Part shown: piece by piece, positions 1-11,776 of the stretch | How positions within the stretch are numbered: the stretch's first letter is position 1 | Layout: every line of letters begins with the position of its first letter | Assembly: GCA_032207245.1 (NCBI GenBank) | Contig: CM063498.1 | Location: forward strand, 91,082,848 to 91,146,847 | Reading direction: 5' to 3' | DNA: 64,000 nt | From: Pardosa pseudoannulata | Lineage: Eukaryota; Arthropoda; Arachnida; Araneae; Lycosidae | Made by a program: the position numbers and the translations under genes | The notes under the pieces: generated by a model | Database searches by the model: none | What the model saw: only the letters and a program-made list of their open reading frames with translations | Told to the model about the DNA's origin: nothing

Positions 1-1602
1 TGCCGATGTCAGGTATAATATTCAAACGGTCTCTCTCTCTCTCCCTCTCTGAAGCTGAATCTCTCACTATCATAGAAAAAAAACGGATGTAATAAAGAAG
101 AAAATACAATTTTAGTAAATGTGCAAAAAGAAATAAAATTCACAGCTGAGAGTCTTGACGAATTATTCAATAGCATTGGAAAAGCAAGGGAATTAAATGA
201 AGACAATGATCTAAATTATAATAGTAATTTTCAAACAAGACAAAATTTTGAAAAAAAACGATTTGTGTTATCGTATAATTGAACAAGAAAAAAAGGATAT
301 GAAAACTGTACAAAAATATTTAGCTCATTTTCTAGTTAAAGAATTAGACTTTTTCTTTTTCCTTTTGCAAAGACTGAGAAATAAGCCTTATACACTTTAA
401 ATTTTCTTTTATTAGTTTCAGGTACATTTTTGTTTTTAACAAAATTCGATAGGAATGAATTGCTTATTTTTTATGCATGTAAAGTACTAATCAATGAATA
501 TTTAATTAATGTAGTACGTTACACTAACCAATTGTACTAAATGAAGTATTTTCGTACTCCATACCCATTACCGTCAATGTTACTTGAGAACTGCTAAATT
601 CGAGTACAGCATTATGTTTCACTACAACTGTTGCTACATTATTATTTTATTTGATTGAAATCTTTCAAAAAATTTATTTTAAATGCACCATGATTAACTG
701 CGTAGGATATAAACACAACATCCTCCATTCATTAAATTGAATTATGTACATTGATTCTAGAATTTACAAAGAAAGATTTTATATAAGGTTAATTAAATTT
801 TAAAAGAGATTTCTTCCACTAGTGTGTTATTACCCACTAGTGTATCAAAAGATTTAATACATAATAATTTCATCTCTTAAAATAACTAACTTAATTAGCT
901 CTAGAAATCAATTCTGCAATGTAAATAAAACTGTAATTTGAATAACCAACCACAATTTCGTTCAAATATATGCTTAAAAATTATCTTTGAAAAGGTTTTC
1001 TTGGGGAGAAAAGGACTTCTGAGTGTGGGCGGTATTGCATTTGATGTCATACAATTTAATTTATCATCAGCTGTTTGCGCAATTACAACAGAAATCTATC
1101 ACAGGAAAATACTTCTGAAAATACTATAAAACTTTAAATAAGCGCGCTATATATAATCCCCAGAAGCTATTCTATTTAAATCTATACCATTTCTAAAATT
1201 AATAGATTATTTATGTCACGATATGAATTTATAGTTAATAAGTTAATTATCAATGAATATTAGTTGAAAGAACTGTAAGAATTTCTGTAATCGTTTTCAA
1301 GTAACCGCTTAAAACAATTTTTATATTTGTTCTGAGAAAATAGATTTCATAGAAATCTTAGTACGTTACCTTTTGGTCTACAAGTTAACTATTTAATTAC
1401 CTTTTAGAATAAATAAAAGATAAAATTTAAAGGTTTAAACTGAGACTATAACTTAATAAACCTTTAATATTTAGATTTAGTTTATCAACAAAATGCATAA
1501 TTTCTTCTAAATTTTTATATAGACAGCAGGTATTATTATCACGAATATTTTTTGACAAACAAGAGCTAATTTGAATGAATGTACTACTTAAGAGTCATGT
1601 TA
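1..1602. other. AT-rich stretch without a recognisable gene
   Basis: Only short open frames without recognisable domains are present. A short CT-rich run lies near 27-50, and the 9-base word cactagtgt occurs twice near 821-843. Nothing else is supported. Confidence 0.6.
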
Positions 1603-1607
1603 AATTT

Positions 1608-1668
1608 GGGATTTGAACACACGGACTTTGGTTGGGAAAGTACAGTGTTCTATCAATTCAGCATCAGC
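1608..1668 (-). pseudogene. tRNA-like relic (tRNA pseudogene or SINE head)
   Basis: On the minus strand this reads as an A-box-like segment (GCTGAATTGATAGAACAC) followed about 30 bases later by a B-box-like segment (GTGTTCAAATCCC), the spacing of a tRNA internal promoter. No clean acceptor stem was found and no tail could be defined. It is therefore best called a decayed tRNA or the head of an old tRNA-derived SINE. The call rests on the two boxes and their spacing. Confidence 0.45.
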
Positions 1669-3519
1669 TGTTTTGGATTACTTATTATTACAATTTTGTA
1701 ATTTAGTTTAAAAGAATCAAACAAACACATTAAAGTTTTAGGTCTAAAAATGAGAAGATCATTTTTATTGCTGATCTTTTACTATTTTGTTCGATCTCAT
1801 ATTAGTGGCAAGGACATTAAGTGTTCGCAATAGCATTTTTACGTACTTTATTTTATTTTGATAAAAATTCGAAAATATGTTATTCCTAAACCCTTTTTAA
1901 TGCATTAACTAATATATTTTTTTCCTATTTTAAAGATAATACACCTTCTGCATTCATCTATATCAAGTCATCGAAGTATTTAAATGTCACGTAAAATATT
2001 TATGACATCTACTTGTCAATGAAAAATTAATATTTCTATCCAGTCGTATATATTACTGAGAAACTTCCAAGCTGTTGATAATGTATTGAACTACTTTTAA
2101 TTAACAGCATTCCCTACATTCAGGTTAATTAAAATTAATTTTAAACTCATCTTGTTTCTAAACAGGTACCTCGTGTACAAGATCAGGTGCCTGGCTGCTT
2201 TGCTTCCCCTACTGACGCAGACACGTTTCTATAAGTAGAAGAAAAAGGGAATCTGCTTAGAACTGACAAGCTAAGATTGGTGGCACACATGAGATTTTGA
2301 GCTCATATCCTAACTTTATTCTAACCTTATAACACAGTAAGTGTTATAAGAATTAATAAGGTTTTATTTGGAACGCTACTGTTCATTTTCTTCAAATCCA
2401 GAGCTAATAGAATAGAAGCTAATGCATAAATCCGACTTTGAACAGTGGAATGACCAATACCCATCTTCCTGCAGTTTTCCGTAAAGATGGAGAGGAGGGT
2501 TTCCTCTGGATGTCATTATCAATCACCTGCAAAAACAAAAGGATTAAATGGCAGAGATAAACGTTGTTAGAAACGACAGATTTGACAGAAAAGTTTACCA
2601 ACTTTTGTCTCGTTAGTATTTTAAAGCAACCGAGGTTTAATCAATTCCTAGACTCTCTCATATTGTCGACTGGCAAATTTTATAGAGGTAGACTAAGACA
2701 AGCTGGTGTCTGTCTCTAACCATTAACAGTGAAGGACATCTAATCCCAAAGCCCACCTTAACAGTAAGGTCCACTTGCAAGACTTCTGTAGGGACTATTT
2801 GCAGTCCCTTTTATTACAGTTTTAAAGATAACACAAGAGAAAAATTAGAAGATTGTCTTTTAAATTCTGGAGGTCTGAGGTGCTTATTTTCAATCCAGAG
2901 ATCGTAAAATAATAACGCAGGTTTAAGTATGGATTTTTCATAGGTATTTATTTTTATAGCAATCATTTTTTAAAGTGGCGTCCATATCGTATATTAAAAC
3001 TTCCACATCTACTGGGTATTATCAACAGTTTTGCAGCTCTCTATACTTCATTTCGGACTTGACGTCGGTTTTTATTTTAATTTGTAAACAATTTCTTTTA
3101 ATTAAATGCACGTAAACTCAGAATTTCTATTAACGTTGCTATGACTTACATGTACTCGATTCTGATATTTAATCATTCAAAAAGGTATGGAGACCATTTT
3201 ATTAATAGGAGCACAATGTAGGTGACAAAAAATTATTCGTCGTGAGGAAACAGTCCAAAACACAGCTAAGCCTCACTTGATAATCGAATACAAGAGAATA
3301 ATAATACCAAGCGGTCTTGACTATATTTTAATCAAAAAGGCAATTTCATACTGTAGCATATTAATGTCATATTTTACCTCCACTTTCTGGGTTGAAATAC
3401 AATAGCTTAATTATGTATTTCTTAACCTTATTAATGTTTTTCCCCCATAAATATAATGAAGAGAGTAATTAAATATTTGAAAATTACTTTTTCAGCAATA
3501 GACGGAACTCTTTTAAAGC
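1669..3519. other. gene-free stretch with one short perfect hairpin
   Basis: No coding region was recognised. Positions 2326-2335 and 2341-2350 form a perfect 10-bp inverted repeat (cttataacac) around a 5-base loop. It is an isolated hairpin of unknown role. Confidence 0.5.
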
Positions 3520-3529
3520 ATCTAAATGT

Positions 3530-3702
3530 TGTTGTTGTTGTGTCCAATCCTTGAGGATCTAGTGGCAGCTAGATCAGATCCTTGAAATCATTAACTCTAG
3601 CAAAGTCGAGCACCAGAAATGGACTCCCGTTGACATCTTCAAAGCTAACCCCAAACAATCGAGGATATGTTCAGGGGAAGCCAATAATAGGTGACATTTG
3701 GA
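3530..3702 (-). mobile_element. 5'-truncated retroposon 3' end with (CAA)n tail and 10-bp TSD
   Basis: The segment is bounded by the direct repeat atctaaatgt at 3520-3529 and 3703-3712. On the minus strand it ends in a (CAA)n tail, seen on the plus strand as tgttgttgttgttg. A simple-repeat tail plus a 10-bp target-site duplication is the footprint of target-primed reverse transcription. The 173-bp body has no recognised open frame and no Pol III boxes, so it is more likely a LINE 3' UTR than a complete SINE. Confidence 0.7.
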
Positions 3703-3712
3703 ATCTAAATGT

Positions 3713-4798
3713 CACATATTGTAACGTCATATAACAATCATCTATTACATAACGGTAATCTTAACACAAGTACAAAATGGTCCAATGTATTTTTTTTAAT
3801 GGTGGGGTTGAGAAATTCTTTTACACCCAGAAGTAACCTGGGCTGTGGATATTACTATTTGAACTACGCGTTTAGACTGTATGCACCACTCTACAAGAGA
3901 AACAAAAACCAGATATTCTTAGCAGGCCTTCCTGGAAGTCTTAGTTTTATGGGTACCAAACTCACATTTGTATTTCACGTGAGGGAAATCAAGAAAACAC
4001 CGAGTATTTACTCCGATTGTTTCGGCCAAGAAAAAAATCCGTAAGAGAACCGAATTACCCTATTGTTGCAACGTCTTCTACTAGGCTATGATCGACATGG
4101 CGGTTACAAAGACGTTTGATTCTTAGATGGTTGAGTACCCAACATTTCAGATTCCCTTACCTAACCTATGGAAGAAAGATTATTGGTAATAGACTGACAT
4201 TCAAAGCTTTCTTTAACCACAACCACTTAGTATTTCTATAAATTTAAAAGAAAATGGTCCCAAAATGATCCATTTATTTGTAAATTGTGATAATATCTTG
4301 TTTAAGGATAAAATGTGTGTAAAAATTATTGGCCTCAAAATTCAGTATTATAGATATGTATTATAGATATTGTTAATTCTATTTATGAATTATAAAGAAA
4401 GCTAGAATAAATTAAACATGATAATCATAATAAGCGTAAGCTTTGAAAATGTGTCGCCCACTACACATACGAGCAAATGACTCTTTGCAGGGAAAAAATG
4501 TTATCTGTGTAAAGATATAGGCAAAATTACCAAGTTGTTAGACTCATTTTCTCCTATATTAAAGTGGGTAACATACCAGCATTTGTTTATGTGTAATATT
4601 TTTAAAAGAAGAAAATAAAATAAAAATAGTGAGAAATTTTTTAAATTATAAATCATAAACAAGAATTGATAGCATACATTTTCTGAAACGCAATAATTAC
4701 ATTTCATCTGCAGAATTTAATTTTTAATTTTTTAGATCAGTGAAAATATCTTATAAGGCTTATATTACACGAAGGTTTATGATTAGGAAAGAAAATTA
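3713..4798. other. gene-free stretch; 111-codon open frame not supported as a gene
   Basis: An open frame at 3709-4044 (+) starts exactly at the target-site duplication of the neighbouring retroposon. It shows no recognised domain, signal peptide or composition bias, so it is probably chance. The remainder is AT-rich and featureless. Confidence 0.5.
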
Positions 4799-4799
4799 T

Positions 4800-5263
4800 A
4801 ATTTATATATAAAATTCTTCTGTTCATGTGTTTGTAATAGAACTCCTCCTAAACGGTTGGACTGAATTTGATGAAATTTTGTGTATGTAATTAAGTTAAT
4901 TCGAGAATGGTTTAGATTCGCAATTTGATTCGATAGAGAATGTTTTTTTATTAAAAATCTAGAATTGCTAGTTTATTGAGATTATTAGAATACCGCTTGA
5001 AACCCTTCTCTACCAACGTATCTGTGACTCAGTGGTCAGCTCAAGGGGCGTCAGTTTAAGTCTCAAATCGAATCCCGGACAGGCGATGAGGGAATTTTAA
5101 TTTAATCTAATTAAGTTGTGATCACTGTCGTGTGAGGGTTTTAAAATAATTTTTTTTCCTTATTTTTCCATCAAAACGGTCCACTTTATAATTAATTTAA
5201 AAACATTTTACAATTTTTGGAATTACAGCGTTAAAACAGGACAACGTCTGTCGGGTCGTCTAG
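4800..5263 (+). mobile_element. Helitron-like non-autonomous element, family 1
   Basis: The 5' part (tatatataaaattcttctg, then a run around aactcctcctaaacggttgg) and the 3' part ending in gtcgggtcgtCTAG followed by T look like the ends of non-autonomous Helitrons. A short GACA/TGTC stem lies just before the CTAG end at 5260-5263. The 5' boundary is approximate. A tRNA-like patch at about 5025-5080 (actcagtggtcagctc, then aatcgaatcccgg) lies inside. No Rep/helicase frame is present. Confidence 0.5.
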
Positions 5264-5896
5264 TATATATATATAATATACATACAAAACTTTCCTTTCA
5301 TAAACAACTATTACCACCTTTTATTTACGAAATCCAGATCGATTACAAGGAGCGAAGTAATGTTTTACAGTAAAATAAAATGAAAAAGCTTTTATGTCCT
5401 TCGATCGCCTGTTATGAGCAACCATCAACTAAAAGATATCTTGCGTAAAGTTAATGGATGTAACTTCTTGTTCAGTCATTTGCTATTTTTAACAGCCCTA
5501 AGTGGCAGTTAATGAATGAATACGTGATCATAACTGTAGCGCAGAAAAGGGTTTTTTTTTACAGCTTGGTTACAAGTTTATAAATATAATTATATTTCTA
5601 ACCGCCAAAAGATTATTGAAACGTGTAATGTTTTTAAAACAATAACAAGTCTTAAAGAGATTATTATTACGAAAGAAATAAGTTTTGTTTTTTAATTATG
5701 ATTAAATCTGAAAGTTAGAAAATGAATTAAACTATTTAATGGGTAGGACCTAATAATAGCTAATCAAAACATAATCGAATAAAAAATAACACATTTCAAT
5801 ATTTAGAAAATCATTCCGTTTGGCTATGGGTTTGATTCCCGGTAGTTTTTATCGGTTCAACTAGATAAGGTTTATCTGGTTCCTCTCTCGCCCGAT
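5264..5896. other. gene-free stretch
   Basis: AT-rich DNA with no supported coding frame, TIR pair or RNA gene. Confidence 0.5.
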
Positions 5897-6048
5897 AAAT
5901 TCTATTGGCTCTCAGGAGCCAATGAAATTTCTCCCTAGTAACAGGCTGATTCCGTGCTATCGGAGTAGACTTGTTCTCGAACTTAGTAACTTAAAATTTT
6001 TTAACATCCAGCTTAAATTCCATTGGCTCTCAGGAACCAATGGAATTT
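5897..6048. repeat. tandem pair of 34-nt hairpins
   Basis: Two near-identical imperfect palindromes occupy 5897-5930 and 6015-6048, offset by 118 bases. Each has the core attggctcTCAGgarccaat, an 8-bp stem with a TCAG loop, extended outward by aaatt/aattt. The downstream flanks are also similar, so this is a roughly 118-bp tandem duplication carrying a hairpin. No mobile-element ends were identified. Confidence 0.7.
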
Positions 6049-6119
6049 CTCCTAGTAGTAAGCTCAATCTGATCTAGCCGAGTTAACTTTGTTCTTGTAC
6101 TTGAACTTAAATCTTTCCT

Positions 6120-6464
6120 CTAAAGTGCTTTAATAAGAATAAAAAAAAGTATTATAGTGTTTTAACCTATTAGTGTTGTATTAAACTTAGTTGTAACTAT
6201 CTTATTCATTCTGTTATACTCTGTCCCCCTTCACCGAACTCGTGTATCGTGTCTACTTATATCATGTTATCTTAATTAATTTTTTAACTTTATACTATCT
6301 TATCTAAATTAAAATAACATTCTCAGTCCTCAATTTCGTGATTAATTATCTGATATCTTATTACCATGCATGCGAACAGAACTTCTGGCCTAGAGGGGTT
6401 GGCCCAGGCAGGTCAGACAACGAGCTCCCGTGGGATGTCCCGTGCGATGTCCCGCCCGATTTAG
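6120..6464 (+). repeat. dispersed repeat with ttcaccgaactcgtg block, copy 1
   Basis: This shares ordered blocks with 26220-26470: a ttcaccgaactcgtg block, then a tcctcaat..cgtg block, then ggcctagaggggttggccca and gatgtcccgcccga. Part of it recurs at 6739-6860. The dispersed copies point to a repeat family of unknown class, possibly a retroelement leader. Confidence 0.55.
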
Positions 6465-6689
6465 GCCTCGGTAGCGCAGTAAGCAGCCCGTCAGTCTCAT
6501 TGGTTTGGTTTGGTTTGGAGTGCTACGATCTACTTTTTGCAACACAAGGGCTAATGAGACCGGGACCTACAGCTTAAAGCCGATTCCGAACGGCTACGAA
6601 TATCCATGCCACTGTGGGATTCGCGTCAGTCTCATAATCACTCAAACTGAGTAATCTGAAGGTCGTGAGTTCTATCCTCACCCGGGGCA
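6465..6689 (+). tRNA. tRNA-Met(CAT)-like gene interrupted by a SINE (pseudogene)
   Basis: The two halves, 6465-6500 and 6636-6689, together resemble an elongator tRNA-Met. The acceptor strands gcctcgg and ccggggc pair with one G-U wobble, with discriminator A. The T stem gtgag/ctcac is perfect, with loop ttctatc. The anticodon is CAT. Between the halves sit a reverse-oriented SINE (6501-6623) and a 12-bp TSD. A further 17-nt insert follows the base after the anticodon, the usual tRNA intron site, and contains the perfect small palindrome actca-aac-tgagt. The D stem has one mismatch. The SINE makes the gene non-functional as it stands. Confidence 0.75.
6501..6623 (-). mobile_element. tRNA-derived SINE, 5'-truncated copy inside tRNA-Met
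   Basis: On the minus strand this copy runs from the end of the B-box (cgaatcccac) through the conserved body to a (CCAAA)n-type tail, seen as tggtttggtttggtttgg. The 12-bp direct repeats cgtcagtctcat at 6489-6500 and 6624-6635 flank it exactly. The head upstream of the B-box is missing. Confidence 0.85.
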
Positions 6690-6738
6690 GAAAAATTTTA
6701 TCTTTGTTATACCTATTTTTAAATTGCTAGTAACTAGT

Positions 6739-6860
6739 CCTCAATATCGTGTTGCAATTATCTGTTATTTCTCATGACCATGCGTTACAGAAGTGCTGGC
6801 TTAGAGGGCTTAGCCCAGGAGAGCCAGTCAAGAGAGCTCCAGAGCGATGTCTCGCCCGAC
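6739..6860 (+). repeat. dispersed repeat with ttcaccgaactcgtg family, partial copy 2
   Basis: It matches the second half of the 6120-6464 repeat (tcctcaatatcgtgttgcaa, then ggcttagagggcttagccca, then gcgatgtctcgcccga) and also 26332-26470. Confidence 0.55.
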
Positions 6861-6954
6861 ACAACTTGCTATCAATATTGCATCGCTTTCCTATAAAGAA
6901 GGTGCAGTTTCGAACTGCCCCCAAGTAGTATACCAAATGTGACTAAAAAATTCA

Positions 6955-7015
6955 CGAAAATTCTATAGTGGTTAGCGTGTTGCGTTTCCACTCTGTGGGT
7001 TTCGGTTGGATTCCT
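6955..7015 (+). pseudogene. weak tRNA-like segment
   Basis: The run tctatagtggttagcgtg resembles a tRNA A-box region, and gtgggtttcggttggattcc, about 30 bases later, a decayed B-box region. No confident cloverleaf can be drawn. It may be an old SINE head. Confidence 0.25.
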
Positions 7016-7385
7016 GAATAAGGCTTAGGTATGTTCGTGTTATGTGAAATAAAATTAAAAAAAACAAAGGTTTAAATTGTCTAAGGTTCAATCATCAGAG
7101 AGCTTGTACTGATCACACTGAGCGGTGAAAAAATTGCATGGGTTGAAGAACATCTTGCGATTTGCTTATTTGTGGGATGACTCTCAAACTTGTTGCAAAG
7201 GAGACCACGGTTATGTCTTTTGCCTCACAAAATTTCCAGGCATTCCTTTAGGTCAAGTCAGTTCAAAGCTTATCCAAGCTCAGTTAAAACACTCCCATTT
7301 GTTATTATTCTCTAAGTGTTTTTAGGTTCTCGAGGTTCTTGCACAACCCCCTGTTTTTCTTTCATGGACACGGGGTCCTTTATAG

Positions 7386-7867
7386 CAGGAGTGGCCAAGC
7401 TCCTTGATAGTCCGAGCCATTTTTCAAAATTTGAAATTTTTAGGAGCCGCAATTAAATATGTATTTAAAGGTATTAAAAAAATTTGCAGAAATTATATTT
7501 ATTGAATGTCATTTGGAAGTTTTATATTTTTTAACTTTTCAAGAAAATTTTTTAATTGTCGGTGATTTTTTGCATATGTATTAATGTAATTTACAATGTG
7601 TTACACTGTTTTCATAACATCAGGGTATTTTAAATACTTTGTATGAAATGTTCTCGGTGAATTATGCAGTGAATTGGTATAAATTGGGGAATTTAAGAAT
7701 CATCTCTTAAAAGCCCAATAAGTCTGATTTTTTTACGCAGAATTGCCGGAGCTCTATCCGTTTCAATATTTTTTTTTTATAATAACACAAAAATGAAAAG
7801 TGAACTCGAGTACATTTACCGAGAGCCACAAATAATCCTTCAAAGAGCAGCAGGTTGGCCACCCCTG
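7386..7867. mobile_element. hAT-type MITE with 8-bp TSD
   Basis: Terminal inverted repeats caggagtggccaa (left) and caggggtggccaa (right, read inward) differ at one base in 13. The direct repeat ctttatag is present at 7378-7385 and 7868-7875. An 8-bp TSD and CAGGGGTGGCCAA-type ends are typical of hAT elements. The 482-bp interior has no transposase frame, so this is a non-autonomous copy. Confidence 0.88.
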
Positions 7868-7875
7868 CTTTATAG

Positions 7876-8312
7876 CATTCATTCTTCTTCAAAATCTACA
7901 GAATCATTCAAGCAAGCAGTGTTCCGTCTGCGGTGTAGCGTTCACTCACTGAGCTTTTCAAAGGATGTTTGCCCCGTGGAGTGGTTTAAATATTTAGAGT
8001 CTACCCCTCAAGATTGGAAAACAACATGAAGGGCTTTAGCAACCACATCGGGTTATGAACTGGTACATAAAAGCTTCAAGAAATTTATCCTCCATGGTTG
8101 ATTTCGCTATGTTGGTCCATGTGTGTCCATATGGTGGTTTTGATACTATAGTCTGTAGATTCAAGTCCTAACTTTAGCATGATTATCACCTTCCGGAATA
8201 GGTTTAAGGCAGTAAGCTCTGCCTTCATTAACTCTTAAATAGCAAAACGTTAGGTATATCTCCACCAACCAATTTTATCTCCTTTATAAAAGATGCCTTT
8301 TAAGGCAGAATA
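7876..8312. other. gene-free stretch
   Basis: No supported feature between the hAT MITE and the Helitron-like element. Confidence 0.5.
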
Positions 8313-8924
8313 TCCCCTTTATAATAATACCTAAGTTATCTGTCCGTCTGTCCTCGAATTTATGAAGCGGTTGGATTTGTAATATATACAGGAATCCATA
8401 TTGGATCCTTGAGTTAGGGTTAGCAAAATTCAAAGCGAGTAAAGTTTATCTTCTCCTAAACTATCGATCCGATTCTAAAATATATTGGTATAAATATGCT
8501 TCATATCACACCAAAAAATACTGCCGTCTTTAAAACGAAGTCCACCCCTTCCTCCATTTTACGTAAATAATTTTCTTATTATATTTGGCTTAAATAATAG
8601 ATTAGGTACATATGTGATAATTTTAAATTTAATCATTGATTATTTTTTGTTGGAATGAAAATTTTATCACCGGGATTAACAACAAACTCTTTTCACAAAA
8701 GTCTAAGAGTCTACTTCACGGACTAATAAATATCTAGCGTTTAAGTTATATACCTTTGAAAATTAAGAAGTTTGTGTGTTTGTTTTTTATACATAACCAC
8801 ACGGTTTGCAATCGATTCGATAAAATTTGGACAGCCAAAACACAAAAACAAACCATAGGGTACTTTACAATTCTCGAAAATTAAAAATTTTACTGATCCC
8901 ATCATATGACGGGCTATATGCTAG
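8313..8924 (+). mobile_element. Helitron-like non-autonomous element, family 2, copy 1
   Basis: It begins with TCCCC..TATAATAATA, is preceded by A, and continues into cctaagttatctgtccgtct. It ends in a near-perfect palindrome at 8898-8913 (cccatcatatgacggg), then ctatatg and CTAG, followed by T. Insertion between A and T, a 3' hairpin about 10 bases from a CTAG end and no TIRs or TSD are Helitron traits. It is shorter than the other copies and has a different middle. No helicase is encoded. Confidence 0.7.
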
Positions 8925-9084
8925 TAAAGTTAAATAAAATACAAAGTAAAATATAAAAAGTTCAAATTTTTTCATAACAGCTTTCGATAGTTTTATACGT
9001 AAAGTCTAAAGTCAGCATCTTATAAGTTTTAATTTCAGCTGTAAACCATGTAGATTATGGATGCGATTCAAGTCATCCATGATT

Positions 9085-9235
9085 CAGTGGGATTCGAACC
9101 TACCGGAGTTTCGTGGATTCTAATCCTTATGTGGCATGAATGTTCGGAATTGGCTTTAAGCCGTAGGTCCCGGTCTTATTAGCGCTTGTGTTGCAAAAGT
9201 AGACAGTAGTGCTCCAAACCAAACCAAACCAAACC
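9085..9235 (+). mobile_element. tRNA-derived SINE copy with an inverted head piece
   Basis: The forward body runs from ccggagtttcgtgg (about 9103) through the conserved body to a ccaaaccaaaccaaac tail at 9235. Just upstream, cagtgggattcgaacc at 9085-9100 is the reverse complement of the B-box region, so the head appears duplicated in inverted orientation. No TSD was found. Confidence 0.7.
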
Positions 9236-9240
9236 CGAAA

Positions 9241-9884
9241 CTTGATTATCTTCGCAAGTTTCCGAAAAGTGAGATAGGAAAGATAAGCATTTGACTTTAA
9301 TCTAGCCCTACGTCTGATATCAGACCATGTATGCATGAAAAGTAGAAAAAGTACGATGTATTTTTTTCTGTTTGTATAAGTGTAAACTTTATTTTGCTGT
9401 AAATGTTAGGTAAAGAATGTTCCTTTGACTAACCTTTAAATATTGGAAAAAAAAGTGATATATTAGAACAATACCGTTGTATAAGAAGAAACACAGCATT
9501 ACACTGGCAGCACAAATACCACCTACACTTATAAAACAATGCCACATATTCCCGACACTCTTGCTCACATTTGACATTTATAGTCCAAAGGTTAGCTGTA
9601 TTACGAAAATGCATTTCTGAGCTTTTATTGAAACGTTAACAGTTGCATACGGTCTTTCAATTTAAGAATTTGAGATGAGATGAGAACTTTGATTTCTATT
9701 GGTAATTCTATTACAATATCTTATTAGAGAATTTAAAAGAGGTTTCTAAAACCATCGTTCTTATTTAGTGGCACTGTGAAAATGTGACATACAATTCATC
9801 TGAAAGTAATTAATTAATTTATCAATCTTGGCCATATGACCTAATCAAACCGCAAAAAACTTCTAATTGATTATGCTGTTATAT
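9241..9884. other. gene-free stretch
   Basis: Small open frames on the minus strand around 9389-9614 are AT-biased and overlap each other in different frames. No gene is supported. Confidence 0.5.
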
Positions 9885-10470
9885 TATTTATATATCTATA
9901 TATTATTTATAAATTTATATATTATTCATTTATTTATATATTACTTATAGATTTATATATTATTTATATATCTATATATTTATAAATTTATATATTATTA
10001 ATTTATTTATATATTATTTATCTATTTATATATTATTTATAGATTTTTATATAATTTGTTCATTTATATATTATTTAATTATTTATATATTATTTATAGA
10101 TTTATATATTATTTATATATCTATATATTATTTACAAATTTATATATTATTCATTTATTTATATATTATTTATAGATTTATATATTATTTATTTTTTTAT
10201 ATATTATTTATAGAATTATATGCTATTTATTTATTTATATATTATTTATAAATTTATATATTATTTATAGATTTGTATATTATTTATTTATTATTACTTA
10301 TTTATTTATAGATTTATATATGACATATATTTATAAATTATTAATAGAGTTATGTATTATTTACAGATTTATTTATTATTTATAGATTTATATATTGTCT
10401 ATACATTTATACATTATTTATATATTTATATTATATATATATTTATATTACATTTATATATGTGTGTGTG
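9885..10470. repeat. AT minisatellite of ttatatattattta-type units
   Basis: About 0.6 kb is made of irregular repeats of the theme tttatatattatttatagat, with spacings near 14-20 bases and almost no G or C. It ends in a short (TG)n run near 10460. Unit lengths vary, as in a decayed minisatellite. Confidence 0.8.
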
Positions 10471-11659
10471 TAATATATCAAAACTATTACCCCTAAAATA
10501 GGTATTCAAGACTCTCATTTACCAAGACTTCTTATTTTTTAATGTCTAATTTTCCAATCATAAAATGTCAGATAAAGGAGTGTTCTCCGACTTAAATTAT
10601 GTTTACCCATCTCTTAAAAGTAACTCTGGAATAAATGGTAGTTTTCTGTCCACTGGTCCTATTTCTCAGCTGTCCATGAAAATGGTTTTGCTTCTGCAAA
10701 TGCTAAATTGCAGGACTGTGTGTTTCCGAGCTAACCTAAATTATCATGTTCATTCTTCTCTTCATAGTTTGTTTGCTGAACATCTAAAGTTTCATGAGAG
10801 TAAAAGTAAATAGTCTGCTCGCTGTGGTACGCCATCGATAAGGAATGTATATTCTTGAAGCCTTCTACGTAGAGCTATTTTACTGTTAAGATGGTCAGTA
10901 GACAGATGCGTTTTGAATATCCATATGTGGGAAGTTTCAAAATTCTGGACATTATGATGACTGCAACTGAGTTACAAATGCAAGCCAGTCCGGGAAATGA
11001 AAAATATGAGCTATTCTCTCCATGCAATCGGTGAAGAATATTTTCACTTATATACGCATATGTGTATTCATGTTTATATGTATACAACATGATTTAAAAC
11101 TAAAGGAACGAAATTCTAAGAATGGTTGGGTGCACCTAGATGACTCGAAAGCAATTAGTAATGCAAGTTTGGAAATGCAGTCCTAACAAAATAGGGAAGA
11201 GGGGTTACGAATTGTTTATTTGAATTATTGGTGAAATTTTTATATCCTAATTGTGTCACCAATTTTGACGATATATCACCAACTTTAGTATATTGACAAA
11301 GCATGTCTTCGCACTATCGCAAACATCAGAGATTCCATAACGGTGCCCAAGTTATGAAAATTTGAGCAACTTTATTATTAGGAAATCACGTATTATTTTG
11401 ATCTCTTTCTAGATAACTCTTATATATTCCCAAAAATCATAAAATATTCTAGCAAATCCTAGAATAGAGGCCAACAGTGTCATAAATATCGTTCAGATGC
11501 CAAATTTTGTAATAGAATTAGGACTCGAACAAGACAGAAACGCAATTCGTAGCAATCCTATTGAGGACTTCATACCCGATTTTGCATTATTATATGGTTC
11601 AAAGTCATCTGAATACTCTACGATTCCTATAAGTTTATTTCCTTTGTTTTGAAACTCCT

Positions 11660-11660
<1 letters not shown>
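10471..11660. other. gene-free stretch; 82-codon open frame not supported
   Basis: An open frame at 10565-10813 (+) has ordinary composition but no recognised domain or conserved motif. Nothing in the context supports it as a gene. Confidence 0.45.
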
Positions 11661-11701
<41 letters not shown>

Positions 11702-11744
11702 CATATATATACATATATATATATATACATACATATATATACAT

Positions 11745-11775
<31 letters not shown>
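11661..11775. repeat. TA/TACA microsatellite
   Basis: (TA)n graded into tacata and acacac units. Open frames across it are simple-sequence artefacts (Tyr-Ile runs). Confidence 0.95.

Positions 11776-11776
<1 letters not shown>

Noticed and set aside
3709..4044. 111-residue protein gene
   Set aside because: No domain, no conserved motif, and the frame starts inside a retroposon target-site duplication. Probably chance.
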